A stretch of 64,000 bases of DNA from Streptomyces sp. Alt3 (GTDB taxonomy: Bacteria > Actinomycetota > Actinomycetes > Streptomycetales > Streptomycetaceae): assembly GCF_030719215.1 (NCBI RefSeq), contig NZ_CP120983.1, forward strand, positions 7,440,001 through 7,504,000, read 5' to 3'. The notes below the pieces were generated by a model. It was not told the DNA's origin, did not search any database, and saw only the letters and a program-made list of their open reading frames with translations. A program made the translations under genes and the position numbers. Positions 28,193 through 36,907 of this stretch are shown one piece after another. How positions within the stretch are numbered: position 1 is the stretch's first letter; each line of letters opens with the position of its first letter.

Positions 28193-28786
28193 ATGGACGT
28201 CGTGAAACTGCTGGAAGCGGCCGCCCTGCTGGTTCCCGAGGAGCTGGCCACCGAGGACGACATGACGGTGGACGACGTCTGGGACCACCTCGTCCGGGAC
28301 GAGTGGGAGGTGGCTCTCGGGGTGCTGGAGGAACTCGCCGACGTCCCTCCCCCGCCTCCGGCCTTCTGGGAGCAACTGGCAGCCGCTGCGGAGCAGATGC
28401 GGCTGGAGGAAAGCGCGGCCTGGTGCCACTGGCGCTGTTTCGAGACGCTCAACGGAGTCATCCGCGCCGATCTCTCACTTCGCCCGGCCCCGGGCACGGG
28501 GCGCCGGACGGCCATCCCCGGTCATGGCGTACTGCGGCCCATGTGGGACATCGGGAACCTGACGACTGCCGGCGAACCGGTCCTCGACATCGCAAGGCTC
28601 TGGGTGGAGTCGACGCCCGTCCTGGAGCCCGGTGGGCGGGCCGTCGTGCGACTTGCCCCGCTGAATCCGCCGCGTTGGCGGCACCTGGGCCCCGGCCAGG
28701 TGATCACCATGTACGAGGACCGGGACGCCGCGGGGTCCGCGGTCGTGCTGGAGGCCCGGCGACCCGCGGGCACGCCGGCCCCGTAG
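28193..28786 (+). CDS. Conserved hypothetical protein, acidic N-terminus with EF-Tu-like C-terminal stretch
   Basis: This 197-aa protein of unknown function was started at the ATG giving MDVVKLLEAAALLVPEELA. The first ~90 residues are helical and acidic. The C-terminal part (AVVRLAPLNPPRWRHLGPGQ, VITMYEDR) resembles a beta-barrel segment like that found in EF-Tu domain 3 and in many Streptomyces hypothetical proteins. No catalytic motif is visible. It stands alone on the + strand between the bL37-like gene and the convergent DUF2470 gene. Confidence 0.75.
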   Translation: MDVVKLLEAAALLVPEELATEDDMTVDDVWDHLVRDEWEVALGVLEELADVPPPPPAFWEQLAAAAEQMRLEESAAWCHWRCFETLNGVIRADLSLRPAPGTGRRTAIPGHGVLRPMWDIGNLTTAGEPVLDIARLWVESTPVLEPGGRAVVRLAPLNPPRWRHLGPGQVITMYEDRDAAGSAVVLEARRPAGTPAP

Positions 28787-28824
28787 GCACCCCCGGGCGG
28801 AAAGCGGCGGTGGACCGGCCTTGG

Positions 28825-29532
28825 TCAGGTGAGCAGTTGATTGCGGTGGGAGGCGCGCCGGGCGGCCGCCAGCAGGGCGTGGATCTGGGGGCCCGCCTGG
28901 TCGAGGCGGGCCACGGGCTTCGCGAACGGCAGACGCACGTCGCGGTGCGTGCCGGGATACTCCAGGCGCAGGGTCACTCCGTAACGGTCCATCGCCAGCG
29001 GGAGGATGCGCGTCACCCCCTTGTCCGGCTGAGGTTGCACGAGGCGCAGGAGCAGGGGGACGAGTTCGCCGTGGTCGTCCACGAGATGGGTCAGCATCGC
29101 GGCCTCGCTGGTGGCGATCGGATCGGGTGCTGTCTCCTGGAGCATGTCCAGCGTGACGAAGGCGCGGCCCCTGTGGTCCTCGAAGACCGCCTGGCCGAAC
29201 TCCATGCAGGTGCTCTCCGTGGCCTCCGTGCTGTACGGGGCCGACAGCAGGCCCGTCACCGTGACGCGGGCACGCGTGCGTTCACGCACGGGAGTCGGTG
29301 CGATGTCGGTGAACTCCAGCCGGACGGGGATGCGTTCCCCTGACGGGGCGGCGCCGTGCCCGTCCGGTTCGTGCAGATGGATGTGGCCGATCGCGGCTGT
29401 CCCGTCGAGCCGGTGTACCTCGACGGGATCGAGCCCGTCGCTCACCACCGTCATCGAATGGGCCGCGGTGAGGATCGCCAGCACGCGTTCGGCGGGGGTG
29501 GGCTGTGTGACGCGGGAGTTGAAAGGACGCAT
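28825..29532 (-). CDS. DUF2470-domain protein (HugZ-like heme/iron-associated)
   Basis: This ~235-aa protein has the N-terminal pattern AERVLAILTAAHSMTVVSDG typical of DUF2470, the domain found at the C-terminus of HugZ-type heme-utilisation proteins. Start: ATG 29532 with GGAG 7 bases upstream, rather than the longer 29568. An excellent DmdR/IdeR iron box lies 46 bp upstream, so expression is expected when iron is scarce. The C-terminal half (~130-235) is another conserved beta-rich region. A role in heme iron use is inferred from domain and regulation. Confidence 0.75.
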   Translation of the reverse strand: MRPFNSRVTQPTPAERVLAILTAAHSMTVVSDGLDPVEVHRLDGTAAIGHIHLHEPDGHGAAPSGERIPVRLEFTDIAPTPVRERTRARVTVTGLLSAPYSTEATESTCMEFGQAVFEDHRGRAFVTLDMLQETAPDPIATSEAAMLTHLVDDHGELVPLLLRLVQPQPDKGVTRILPLAMDRYGVTLRLEYPGTHRDVRLPFAKPVARLDQAGPQIHALLAAARRASHRNQLLT

Positions 29533-29577
29533 CCAAGTTCTCCAGAGGAGCGGGCGGGGAGGCCTCAATACGGTTAC

Positions 29578-29596
29578 TTAGGTATGCCTAACCTAA
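29578..29596. promoter_or_regulatory. Iron box (DmdR1/IdeR operator)
   Basis: TTAGGTATGCCTAACCTAA matches the actinobacterial iron-box consensus TTAGGTTAGGCTAACCTAA at all but a few central positions. It sits upstream of the DUF2470 gene on the - strand. The iron-loaded repressor would block that promoter. Confidence 0.85.
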
Positions 29597-29784
29597 CCCA
29601 TGGGTGGTGGTTCGGGTAGTCCGGCACCCCGCCCGACGGATGTTCGAGGCGTCCCTCCGTCGGCCCCGCGGCCGGCGTTCGCGCCCCGTTCTCCGGCCGC
29701 GGGAGTGTCACCGGACCCGCGGGCCCGCCGGAGAACGTCGCAGGTTCCGCGGACGGGGCGGCGGGACGCCCCGTCCGGGACCGG

Positions 29785-30027
29785 TCACGTGCGGGAGACG
29801 GTGTACGGAAGCAGTGCCATCTCCCGGGCGTTCTTGACGGCGGTCGCCACCTGGCGCTGCTGCTGCGCGGTGATCCGGGTGATCCGGCGGCTGCGGATCT
29901 TCCCGCGGTCGGAGACGAACTTCCTCAGCAGATCGGTGTCCTTGTAGTCGACGTAGGTGATTCCGGCGGTGTCCAGGGGGTTGGGGCGGGCCTTGAGCGG
30001 GCTCCGGTTCTCCTGGCGGCGTGGCAT
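29785..30027 (-). CDS. rpsR: 30S ribosomal protein bS18, cysteine-free paralog
   Basis: The 80-aa protein shows the bS18 core ITYVDYKDTDLLRKFVSDRG and IRSRRITRITAQQQRQVATA. It has no cysteines, so it is the zinc-independent paralog. It is the last gene of the leftward operon bL33-bL31-CobW-bS18, 30 bp after the CobW-like gene, and should be derepressed when Zur loses zinc. In Streptomyces and mycobacteria such paralogs replace zinc-binding ribosomal proteins under zinc starvation. Confidence 0.93.
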   Translation of the reverse strand: MPRRQENRSPLKARPNPLDTAGITYVDYKDTDLLRKFVSDRGKIRSRRITRITAQQQRQVATAVKNAREMALLPYTVSRT

Positions 30028-30057
30028 CGGCTTTCCTCCGGGGGTGGTGGTGCGTGG

Positions 30058-31212
30058 TCAGTGGATCGGGTCGAGCAGGGGGCCGAAGGCGGTCGGCAGC
30101 CTCTTCCACGCCTCGCGGCCGGCCGTGTACTCGGCGTCCGTCAGCAGGCAGGAATCGAGCAGTGCGGTGAGGCCTTCCCGGTCGAGGCCGGGGGAGACGA
30201 ACACCAGGTGCTGGCAGCAGTCCCCGACCTCGGGGTGCCAGTCGAGCGCCGCGGCGGCGCGGCGGAACGGCGGAACCATGTCCCAGGCTGCGTCCGGCAG
30301 TGACGCGAGCCAGGGCCCGGTGTTCTCGACGCACAGCGCCCCGCCCGCGGCATCCCACGACAGCAGGGTGTCCGGCCGGTCGGCGAGCCAGAAGCGGCCG
30401 CGGCTCCGGGCGGCCGCGCAGCTCAGGTCCTCCAGCGCTTCGAAGAGGCGCTCGGGGTGGAACGGGCGGTGCTCCCGCCACACCAGGGTGCTGACACCGG
30501 CCTCCTCCGCCTCCTGGGGGAGGAGGGCGCAGGAGGGGTGCTGAGCGGCGCCGGCCGCCTCCACGTCGAAGCCGGCCAGGGCGAGTTCGACGAGAGCCGC
30601 CGAACCTGCCGGAACCCGGGGTGCGGTCGGGTGCAACTGCCCGATGAGTGCCCGGTCCTGAACGTCCGCGTCATGGCTGTCGACGAGGGCGACGACGGAG
30701 GCGTACTCCAGCTGGCGTGCCCATGTGTCGCCGACCGTGCGCTGATCGGTCGGCGCCGCCGCCAGCCCGGCCTCCGCCAGATCGTCACCGTTCGTCAGAC
30801 AGGGCAGGACGAGTGCGGGGTCGACGGCGGTGATCACGCCGGTCACCTCGGCCCATCCCCGGCCGTGGACGGATATGACCTCGGCCATCGTCTTCGGCTC
30901 GACGGAGTCCCAGAGTTCGACGACGGCGAGCCCGGTGATCCCTTCTGCCGCGAGCCGCTCCAGTTCGGGGAGCAGGTCCTCCCGCAGGGCGCAGCAGGCG
31001 CAGTCGTTCACGAGGGGTGTCTCGCCCCGCGCCAGTTCGCCGGAGGCGTCGCGGACCGTCCGCAGGACGGTGCCGTTGACCGCGGTGCTCAGGTCATGGT
31101 GCAGCGCGACGCTTCGGGGCACCTGGCGGAGCAGCCCTTCCACGACCTCGCGGCGGGCGTCGGAGTGAAGCCCGCCGACGAGGACCACGGGCAGCTTCCG
31201 GCCGCTCTCCAT
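30058..31212 (-). CDS. CobW/COG0523-like protein lacking a P-loop, in the zinc-responsive ribosomal operon
   Basis: This ~384-aa protein has COG0523 features: the CxxC-type metal motif NDCACCALREDLLPEL, AVVELWDSVEPKTMAEVI, TAVDPALVL, and a CobW C-terminal domain. The nucleotide-binding loop is degenerate: where family members have GxxGxGKTT, this reads LVGGLHSDARREVVEGLL, without GK[S/T]. The ATG overlaps the bL31 stop by 4 bp (ATGA). The position among Zur-type ribosomal paralogs matches the mycobacterial operon encoding Mrf, the CobW-like factor that recruits hibernation protein Mpy to ribosomes; equivalence is inference. A zinc metallochaperone role is the alternative. Confidence 0.8.
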   Translation of the reverse strand: MESGRKLPVVLVGGLHSDARREVVEGLLRQVPRSVALHHDLSTAVNGTVLRTVRDASGELARGETPLVNDCACCALREDLLPELERLAAEGITGLAVVELWDSVEPKTMAEVISVHGRGWAEVTGVITAVDPALVLPCLTNGDDLAEAGLAAAPTDQRTVGDTWARQLEYASVVALVDSHDADVQDRALIGQLHPTAPRVPAGSAALVELALAGFDVEAAGAAQHPSCALLPQEAEEAGVSTLVWREHRPFHPERLFEALEDLSCAAARSRGRFWLADRPDTLLSWDAAGGALCVENTGPWLASLPDAAWDMVPPFRRAAAALDWHPEVGDCCQHLVFVSPGLDREGLTALLDSCLLTDAEYTAGREAWKRLPTAFGPLLDPIH

Positions 31213-31466
31213 CACCGTTCCCCGCGGCGGCCGTAGCGGCGTTCGAAGCGCTCCACGCGTCCCGCCGTGTCCAGGACGCGTGCGGTGCCGGTGTAGAAGG
31301 GGTGGCTCGCCGAGGAGATCTCGACGTCCACCACCGGGTAGGTCCGGCCGTCCTCCCACTCGACGGTGCGCTCGCTGCTGATGGTGGAGCGGGTGAGGAA
31401 GGCGTAGTCGGCGGCCTTGTCGCGGAACACGACGGGGCCGTACGCGGGGTGGATTCCTGGCTTCAT
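31212..31466 (-). CDS. rpmE2: 50S ribosomal protein bL31 type B
   Basis: This 84-aa protein starts MKPGIHPAYGPVVFRDKAAD and lacks the CxxC zinc-finger cysteines of the type A form, so it is bL31B. Typical blocks are TVEWEDGRTYPVVDVEISS and HPFYTGTARVLDTAGRVERF. Start ATG 31466 was preferred to the longer frame at 31535 because it gives the family N-terminus. It overlaps the CobW-like gene by 4 bp and follows bL33 by 43 bp. Confidence 0.93.
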   Translation of the reverse strand: MKPGIHPAYGPVVFRDKAADYAFLTRSTISSERTVEWEDGRTYPVVDVEISSASHPFYTGTARVLDTAGRVERFERRYGRRGER

Positions 31467-31509
31467 GGTGAGTTCCTCCGGATCGGGACGAGGTGGACGG
31501 AGCGGGGGT

Positions 31510-31674
31510 TCAGCGCTCCTCGCGGAAGTCGACATGGCGGCGTGCGAGCGGGTCGAACTTGCGCAGCACCAGGCGGTCGGGGTTGTTCCGCCGGTTCTTG
31601 CGGGTGACGTAGGTGTAGCCCGTTCCTGCGGTGGAGCGGAGCTTGATGATCGGGCGTAGTTCGTTGCGGGCCAT
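31510..31674 (-). CDS. rpmG: 50S ribosomal protein bL33, cysteine-free paralog
   Basis: The 54-aa product begins MARNELRPIIKLRSTAGTGY, continues TYVTRKNRRNNPDRLVLRKF and ends FREER. It lacks the paired CxxC motifs of zinc-binding bL33. It is the first gene of the leftward zinc-responsive operon; its ATG is only 13 bp from the Zur-box-like dyad. Confidence 0.92.
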   Translation of the reverse strand: MARNELRPIIKLRSTAGTGYTYVTRKNRRNNPDRLVLRKFDPLARRHVDFREER

Positions 31675-31686
31675 GGCGCTACTATA

Positions 31687-31707
31687 TGGGAATGGTTTCC
31701 ATTTTCA
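31687..31707. promoter_or_regulatory. Zur-box-like operator between divergent ribosomal operons
   Basis: An interrupted dyad GAATGG-TT-TCCATTTTC within an AT-rich 21-bp stretch lies between the starts of bL33 (leftward) and bL28 (rightward). Its position and AT-rich character fit the Zur sites known to control the cysteine-free ribosomal paralogs in S. coelicolor. One site could repress both operons when zinc is replete. Confidence 0.7.
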
Positions 31708-31744
31708 ATACGGGGGCCGATGTCGACGAGAGGCAGGTACTCCC

Positions 31745-31981
31745 ATGTCCGCCCATTGCCAACTGACCGGCGCCCGGCCGGGATTCGGCAACAAGATCTC
31801 CCACTCGCACCGGCGCACCCCGCGCCGGTTCGACCCGAATGTGCAGCGCAAGCGCTACTGGCTGCCGAGCGAGGGCCGGTATGTGCGGCTGACGCTCGGC
31901 GTCAGGGCCATCAGGACCATCGACGTCATCGGCATCGAGGCGGCGGTGGCGCGGATCAGGGCACGAGGGGTGAAGGTCTGA
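31745..31981 (+). CDS. rpmB: 50S ribosomal protein bL28, zinc-independent paralog
   Basis: The 78-aa protein begins MSAHCQLTGARPGFGNKISH, followed by SHRRTPRRFDPNVQRKRYW, the bL28 core. It retains only one Cys, so the zinc site is absent. It is the first gene of the rightward zinc-responsive operon; its TGA overlaps the uS14 ATG by one base (TGATG). Confidence 0.93.
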   Translation: MSAHCQLTGARPGFGNKISHSHRRTPRRFDPNVQRKRYWLPSEGRYVRLTLGVRAIRTIDVIGIEAAVARIRARGVKV

Positions 31982-32286
31982 TGGCGAAGAAGAGCAAGAT
32001 CGCGAGGAACGAGAAGCGCAGGACGACGGTCGCGCGCCACGCGGCACGGCGCGCGGAGCTGAAGGAGGTCATCCGCAACCCGAGGACGGGGGAGCGGGAC
32101 CGGCGGGCGGCCGTCGAGGAACTGCGGCGCCAGCCGCGTGATGCCAGTGCCACGCGTGTCCGCAACAGGGATGCCGTGGACGGGCGGCCCCGAGGGCATC
32201 TGCGGAAGTTCGGGCTGTCCCGGGTTCGGATGCGCGAGCAGGCGCACGCCGGTCTGCTGCCGGGAGTGACCAAGTCGTCCTGGTGA
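31981..32286 (+). CDS. rpsN: 30S ribosomal protein uS14, long zinc-independent form
   Basis: This 101-aa protein begins MAKKSKIARNEKRRTTVARH and has the uS14 C-terminal core GRPRGHLRKFGLSRVRMREQ without the CxxC pairs of the zinc form. It is translationally coupled to bL28 and is followed by a strong hairpin at 32368-32394. Confidence 0.93.
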   Translation: MAKKSKIARNEKRRTTVARHAARRAELKEVIRNPRTGERDRRAAVEELRRQPRDASATRVRNRDAVDGRPRGHLRKFGLSRVRMREQAHAGLLPGVTKSSW

Positions 32287-32367
32287 CTGCCTGGTTCCGG
32301 GGGGAGGGGCGCGCGAGGGCCGGCGGCCGCGCCGCCTCCGGGCGGACATGAGGCGTGCTGTGGCGGT

Positions 32368-32394
32368 GGGGCCCCGGTGGGTGCCCGGGGCCCC
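32368..32394 (+). terminator. Terminator-like hairpin after the bL28-uS14 operon
   Basis: A perfect 10-bp GC stem (GGGGCCCCGG at 32368-32377 with CCGGGGCCCC at 32385-32394) has a 7-nt loop. It lies 82 bp after uS14. Confidence 0.65.
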
Positions 32395-32539
32395 GCGCCG
32401 TTCGTCGTGAGTGTCCCGGCGGGCGGCGCGGGCTGCGCCCGACTGTCCGAGGTGGCATGGCGATCGGCGCATGCGTCATGCGCGGTGCCGGAGGTGCTCC
32501 CGCCTGACGGGGTGCGGCCCGGGCCGCACCGCCCCCGGG

Positions 32540-33055
32540 CTACGCGATAAGGGCGAGCCAGGGGCGGTACGCCGAGGTGAAGGGTTCGGCGCCGTCGTCC
32601 CGGCGCACCGCCCCCGTCAGCCACGCGCAGGTCTGCCGGGCATGGGTGACGACGCTGTCGGGATAGCCGTGGCGCACCCGGTGTTCGGCGAACTCGTCCT
32701 CGTCCTCGACGTGCACGTCGCCGCCGTGGGGGCGCACGACGTCGAGATCCAGGTCCACCAGGCGCAGCACCGTGCCGTGTTCGCTCCAGCGGGGGACCGT
32801 GCAGACGTCGCAGTAGACCTCGGGGCCCGGAGCCGCGCAGAACGACGCCATCCACCACGCGTCGCGCGGGACCAGCACCACGTGGGCGAACCGGGCTGCC
32901 CAGTCACCCGAATCCGAAGTGGTCGGAGCGCCCTGCGGTGTTCCCAGCCATACGCCGTGCTCGTCCTCGCCGAGCCGGGCGGCGGTCCACCGTCCGCTCA
33001 GGCGGCCGTCGTACTTCCGGACTTCGACGAGTACGGACGCGCGCTCGGTGGTCAT
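32540..33055 (-). CDS. DUF402-domain protein
   Basis: This ~171-aa protein belongs to the DUF402/FomD-like family: VVLVPRDAWWMASF, YCDVCTVPRW, LVDLDLDVVRPHGGDVHVED and DEDEFAEH hold the acidic residues that bind divalent metal in this fold. FomD itself is a nucleotide hydrolase; the substrate here is unknown. Start: ATG 33055 gives the family N-terminus MTTERASVLVEVRKYDG. It is a single gene convergent with the uS14 operon. Confidence 0.8.
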   Translation of the reverse strand: MTTERASVLVEVRKYDGRLSGRWTAARLGEDEHGVWLGTPQGAPTTSDSGDWAARFAHVVLVPRDAWWMASFCAAPGPEVYCDVCTVPRWSEHGTVLRLVDLDLDVVRPHGGDVHVEDEDEFAEHRVRHGYPDSVVTHARQTCAWLTGAVRRDDGAEPFTSAYRPWLALIA

Positions 33056-33400
33056 GCCGGGACGCCTACCCGGCGGCCCCGGCCGGCGAACCGCGCCCCC
33101 GCGGCGTGGGTGCTCATGTGCGGCCCGTGCGCGGACCGTTGACAAAAGTGCGGCCTGCTAGAAACCTGTCACCTCGACGCCGCAAAAAACTGACCGGATC
33201 ACTCAAAAATCCAAGCGCCACGCGCGATTTCTCGGCAGGTGTCTCGCTCCTCGCCTGCCTGAGTTCCTGATCGTCCCCCCATCGGTGTACCGGCAGCCCG
33301 CACCCGCCCGTCGCCGACCGTCGATGCCGCACGCGTCGCACGGCCGGTGACGCGTCGCCGCGTCCTCCCGGTCCCGCAGACCCACGGAACAGAGGACAGC
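33056..33400. other. Intergenic region with a possible promoter
   Basis: No gene is seen. TTGACA occurs at 33139-33144, but no good -10 hexamer follows at standard spacing. The relatively A-rich stretch 33183-33220 may be the leader of the downstream secreted-enzyme gene. Confidence 0.4.
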
Positions 33401-36400
33401 ATGAGATGGAAACGACTCGGACGGCGGTTCGTCGTCGGTGCGGTGGCAGCCGCGCTGATGACCGTCGGACTCCTGCCGGGGGCCGCCTCGGCCGCGGTCA
33501 GGAGTACCGATCTGGCGCTCGGCAAGCAGGTGACGACCAGCGGGGCGCACGGCGCCCATCCGGCGTCCAACGTCACCGACGGGAGCCAGCAGACCTACTG
33601 GGAGAGCACCGGCGCCTACCCGCAATGGGTCCGGATCGACCTCGGGGGAACGTTCGACGTCGACCAGGTCGTGCTGAAGCTGCCGGCCGCATGGGAGGCG
33701 CGCACCCAGACGCTCGGCGTCCAGGGGAGCACCGACGGGAGCAGCTTCAGCGCGCTGTCCGCCGCCGCGTCCCGGACGTTCAGCCCTTCGGCCGGTAACA
33801 CCGTCACCGTCGACTTCCCGGCGAAGCAGGTGCGGTACGTCCGCGTACAGGTGACGGCCAACACCGGCTGGAACGCCGCGCAGCTCTCCCAGGTGGAGGT
33901 CCACGGCGAGGAGGATTCGGGCCCGCCGCCCGCGAACGGCTCCAACCTGGCGCTGAACAAGCCGATCGAGGCGTCGTCGTACGCGCAGACCTATGTGGCG
34001 GCCAACGCCAACGACGACAAGCTCGGTACGTACTGGGAATCCGACGGCCACCCCTCGACGCTGACGGTGAAGCTCGGCGCCGACGCCGACATCGAGGCCG
34101 TCGTCGTCAAGCTCTCACCCGACCAGGCATGGGCGACCCGCACCCAGAGCATCCAGGTGCTGGGGCGCGCCCAGGGAGCCACCGCCTTCACGTCGTTGAA
34201 GGACCGCGCCGACCACGTGTTCAGCCCCTCGGGCAACGGCAACACGGTGACCCTCCCGGTCGGTGGACGGTACGCGGACGTCCGGCTCTCGTTCTCCTCC
34301 AACTCCGGTGCCCCGGGGGCCCAGGTCGCCGAGATCCAGGTCGTCGGGACCGCCGCTCCCAACCCCGACCTGACCGTCTCCGGCCTGACATGGTCCCCTG
34401 CCACGCCCTCGGAGAAGGACGACGTCACCGTGGACGCCACCGTGCGCAACACGGGTACGGCCGCCTCCACGGCGACGGCGGTCGACGTCAGCCTGGAGGG
34501 CGTCGTCGCCGGCAGCGCACCCGTGGGTGCCCTGGCCGCCGGTGCGTCCGCCACCGTGCAGGTCGCCGTCGGCAAGCGGCCGATGGGCGCGTACAGCGTG
34601 TCGGCGGTGGTCGACCCCAGTGACGTGGTCGTCGAGCAGGACAACAGCAACAACAGCCGCACCGCCTCGGACAAGCTGGTGGTCACGCAGAGCCCCGGCC
34701 CGGACCTGGAGGTCCTGGGCATCACCTCCGATCCTTCGAACCCCGCCGTCGGGGCGGCGGTCACCTTCACCGTCTCCGTGCACAACCGCGGGACCGCGGC
34801 CGTCAGCGCCTCGACCGTCACGCGCCTCCAGGTGGAGAACACCACGCTGAACGGCACCACCGGGGCCGTTCCCGCGGGAGGCACGGTCAGCGTGCCCATC
34901 AGCGGGAGCTGGACCGCGAAGAGCGGCGGTGCCAACCTGAGCGCCACCGCGGACGCGACCGGAGTCGTCACCGAGACCGACGAGAACAACAACGTCTTCT
35001 CCCGGGCCATCGTGGTCGGCCGTGGGGCCGCGGTTCCCTACACCGAGTACGAAGCCGAACAGGGCTCCTACAAGGGCACGTTGCTGAAGGCCGACAAGGA
35101 GCGCACCTTCGGGCACACCAACTTCGCAACCGAGTCCTCGGGCCGCGAGTCGGTGCGGCTGAACTCCACCGGGGAGTACGTCGAGATCACCTCGACGGTG
35201 CCGACCAACTCGATCGTGGTCCGCAACTCCGTCCCCGACGCCCCCGGCGGCGGCGGGACCGAGGCCACGATCAGCCTGTACGTCGACAACGCCTTCGCCA
35301 GGAAGCTGACCCTCTCCTCCAAGCACAGCTGGCTGTACGGCGACACGGACAGCCCCGAAGGCCTGACCAACCAGCCACAGGCGGACGCCCGCAGGCTCTT
35401 CGACGAGTCCAACGCCCTGCTCGGCCGGACCTACCCCGCAGGGACGAAGTTCCGGCTGCAGCGTGACGCGGCCGACTCGGCCTCCTTCTACATCATCGAC
35501 CTCGTCGACCTCGAGCAGGTGGCGCCGGCGGCGTCCCAGCCTGCCGGATGCACCTCGATCACCACCTACGGCGCGGTCCCGAACGACGGGATCGACGACA
35601 CCGACGCCATCCAGCGGGCGGTGACGGCCGACCAGAACGGTGACATCGGCTGCGTCTGGATTCCGCCGGGGCAGTGGCGGCAGGAGCAGAAGATCCTGAC
35701 CGACGACCCGCTGAACCGCGGTCAGTTCAACCAGGTCGGCATCAGGGACGTCACGATCCGTGGTGCGGGCATGTGGCACTCCCAGCTGTACACCCTCACC
35801 CAGCCCCAGAACGCGGGCGGCATCAACCACCCGCACGAGGGAAACTTCGGCTTCGACATCGACGACAACACCAAGATCTCCGACCTGGCCATCTTCGGCT
35901 CCGGCACCATCCGGGGCGGCGACGGCAACGCCGAGGGCGGGGTGGGGCTCAACGGGCGCTTCGGTGACGACACCGAGATCACCAACGTGTGGCTGGAGCA
36001 CGCGAACGTCGGGGTGTGGGTCGGCCGTGACTACGACAACATCCCCGACCTCTGGGGCCGGCCGACGGTGTCGAGTTCACCGGCATGCGCATCCGCAACA
36101 CCTACGCCGACGGCATCAACTTCGCCAACGGAACCCGCAACTCGACGGTGTTCAACTCGTCGTTCCGGACCACCGGGGACGACTCGCTGGCCGTCTGGTC
36201 GAGCAAGTACGTGAAGAACCCCTCGGTGGACGTCGGGCACGACAACCACTTCCGCAACAACACGATCCAGCTGCCCTGGAGGGCGAACGGCATCGCGGTG
36301 TACGGCGGGTACGGGAACACGATCGAGAACAACGTCATCTCCGACACCATGAACTACCCGGGCATCATGCTGGCGACGGACCACGACCCGCTGCCCTTCT

Positions 36401-36792
36401 CCGGGCAGACGCTCATCGCCGACAACGCCCTGCACCGTACGGGCGGAGCCTTCTGGGGCGAGGCCCAGGAGTTCGGTGCGATCACACTGTTCGCCGCCGG
36501 CCAGGACATCCCCGGCGTCACGATCCGCGACACCGACATCCATGACTCGACCTACGACGGGATCCAGTTCAAGTCGGGAGGCGGCTCCGTGCCGGGGGCG
36601 CAGATATCGAACGTCCGCATCACCGACTCCGTCAACGGGGCCGGGATCCTGGCACACGGAGGCGCCCGGGGCAGTGCGACGCTGACCGGCGTCACCATCA
36701 CCGGGTCGGCCGACGGTGACGTCGTGGTCGAACCCGGATCGCAGTTCGTCATCAACGGCAGCGCCAGCAAGGCGTCCGTCCGTAAGCAGTGA
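33401..36792 (+). pseudogene. Secreted multidomain beta-helix glycosidase (GH87/mycodextranase-like), frameshifted
   Basis: Starts MRWKRLGRRFVVGAVAAALM, a clear signal peptide cut near ASA. Then come two discoidin/F5-8C (CBM32-like) domains (LALGKQVTTSG..., LALNKPIEASSY...), two CARDB-like domains (~320-550), a CBM6/35-like module beginning YEAEQGSYKG, and a right-handed beta-helix catalytic region with YGAVPNDGIDDTDAIQRAV. The architecture resembles alpha-1,3-glucanases/mycodextranases (GH87). The frame breaks near 36056-36061 (TGGGGCCGGCC): the coding frame shifts by -1 into the frame ending at 36792 (DGVEFTGMRIRNTYADGINF). The full protein would be ~1130 aa. Loss of function or an assembly error are both possible; the glycosidase class is moderately sure. 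Confidence 0.65.
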
Positions 36793-36907
36793 GGAACCGT
36801 CCCCCTGGCCGGCGCGCCGTCGAGGCGTGCGGGTCGGGGGGCCGGGGCCGTTGCGTCCGCCCGGCCGGGCGGGGCGTGCCCGGGCGTACTCACCGGACCG
36901 CCGCACC

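Noticed and set aside
33139..33170. Standard -35/-10 promoter at TTGACA
   Set aside because: No -10 hexamer at 16-18 bp spacing; only mentioned as a possible element.
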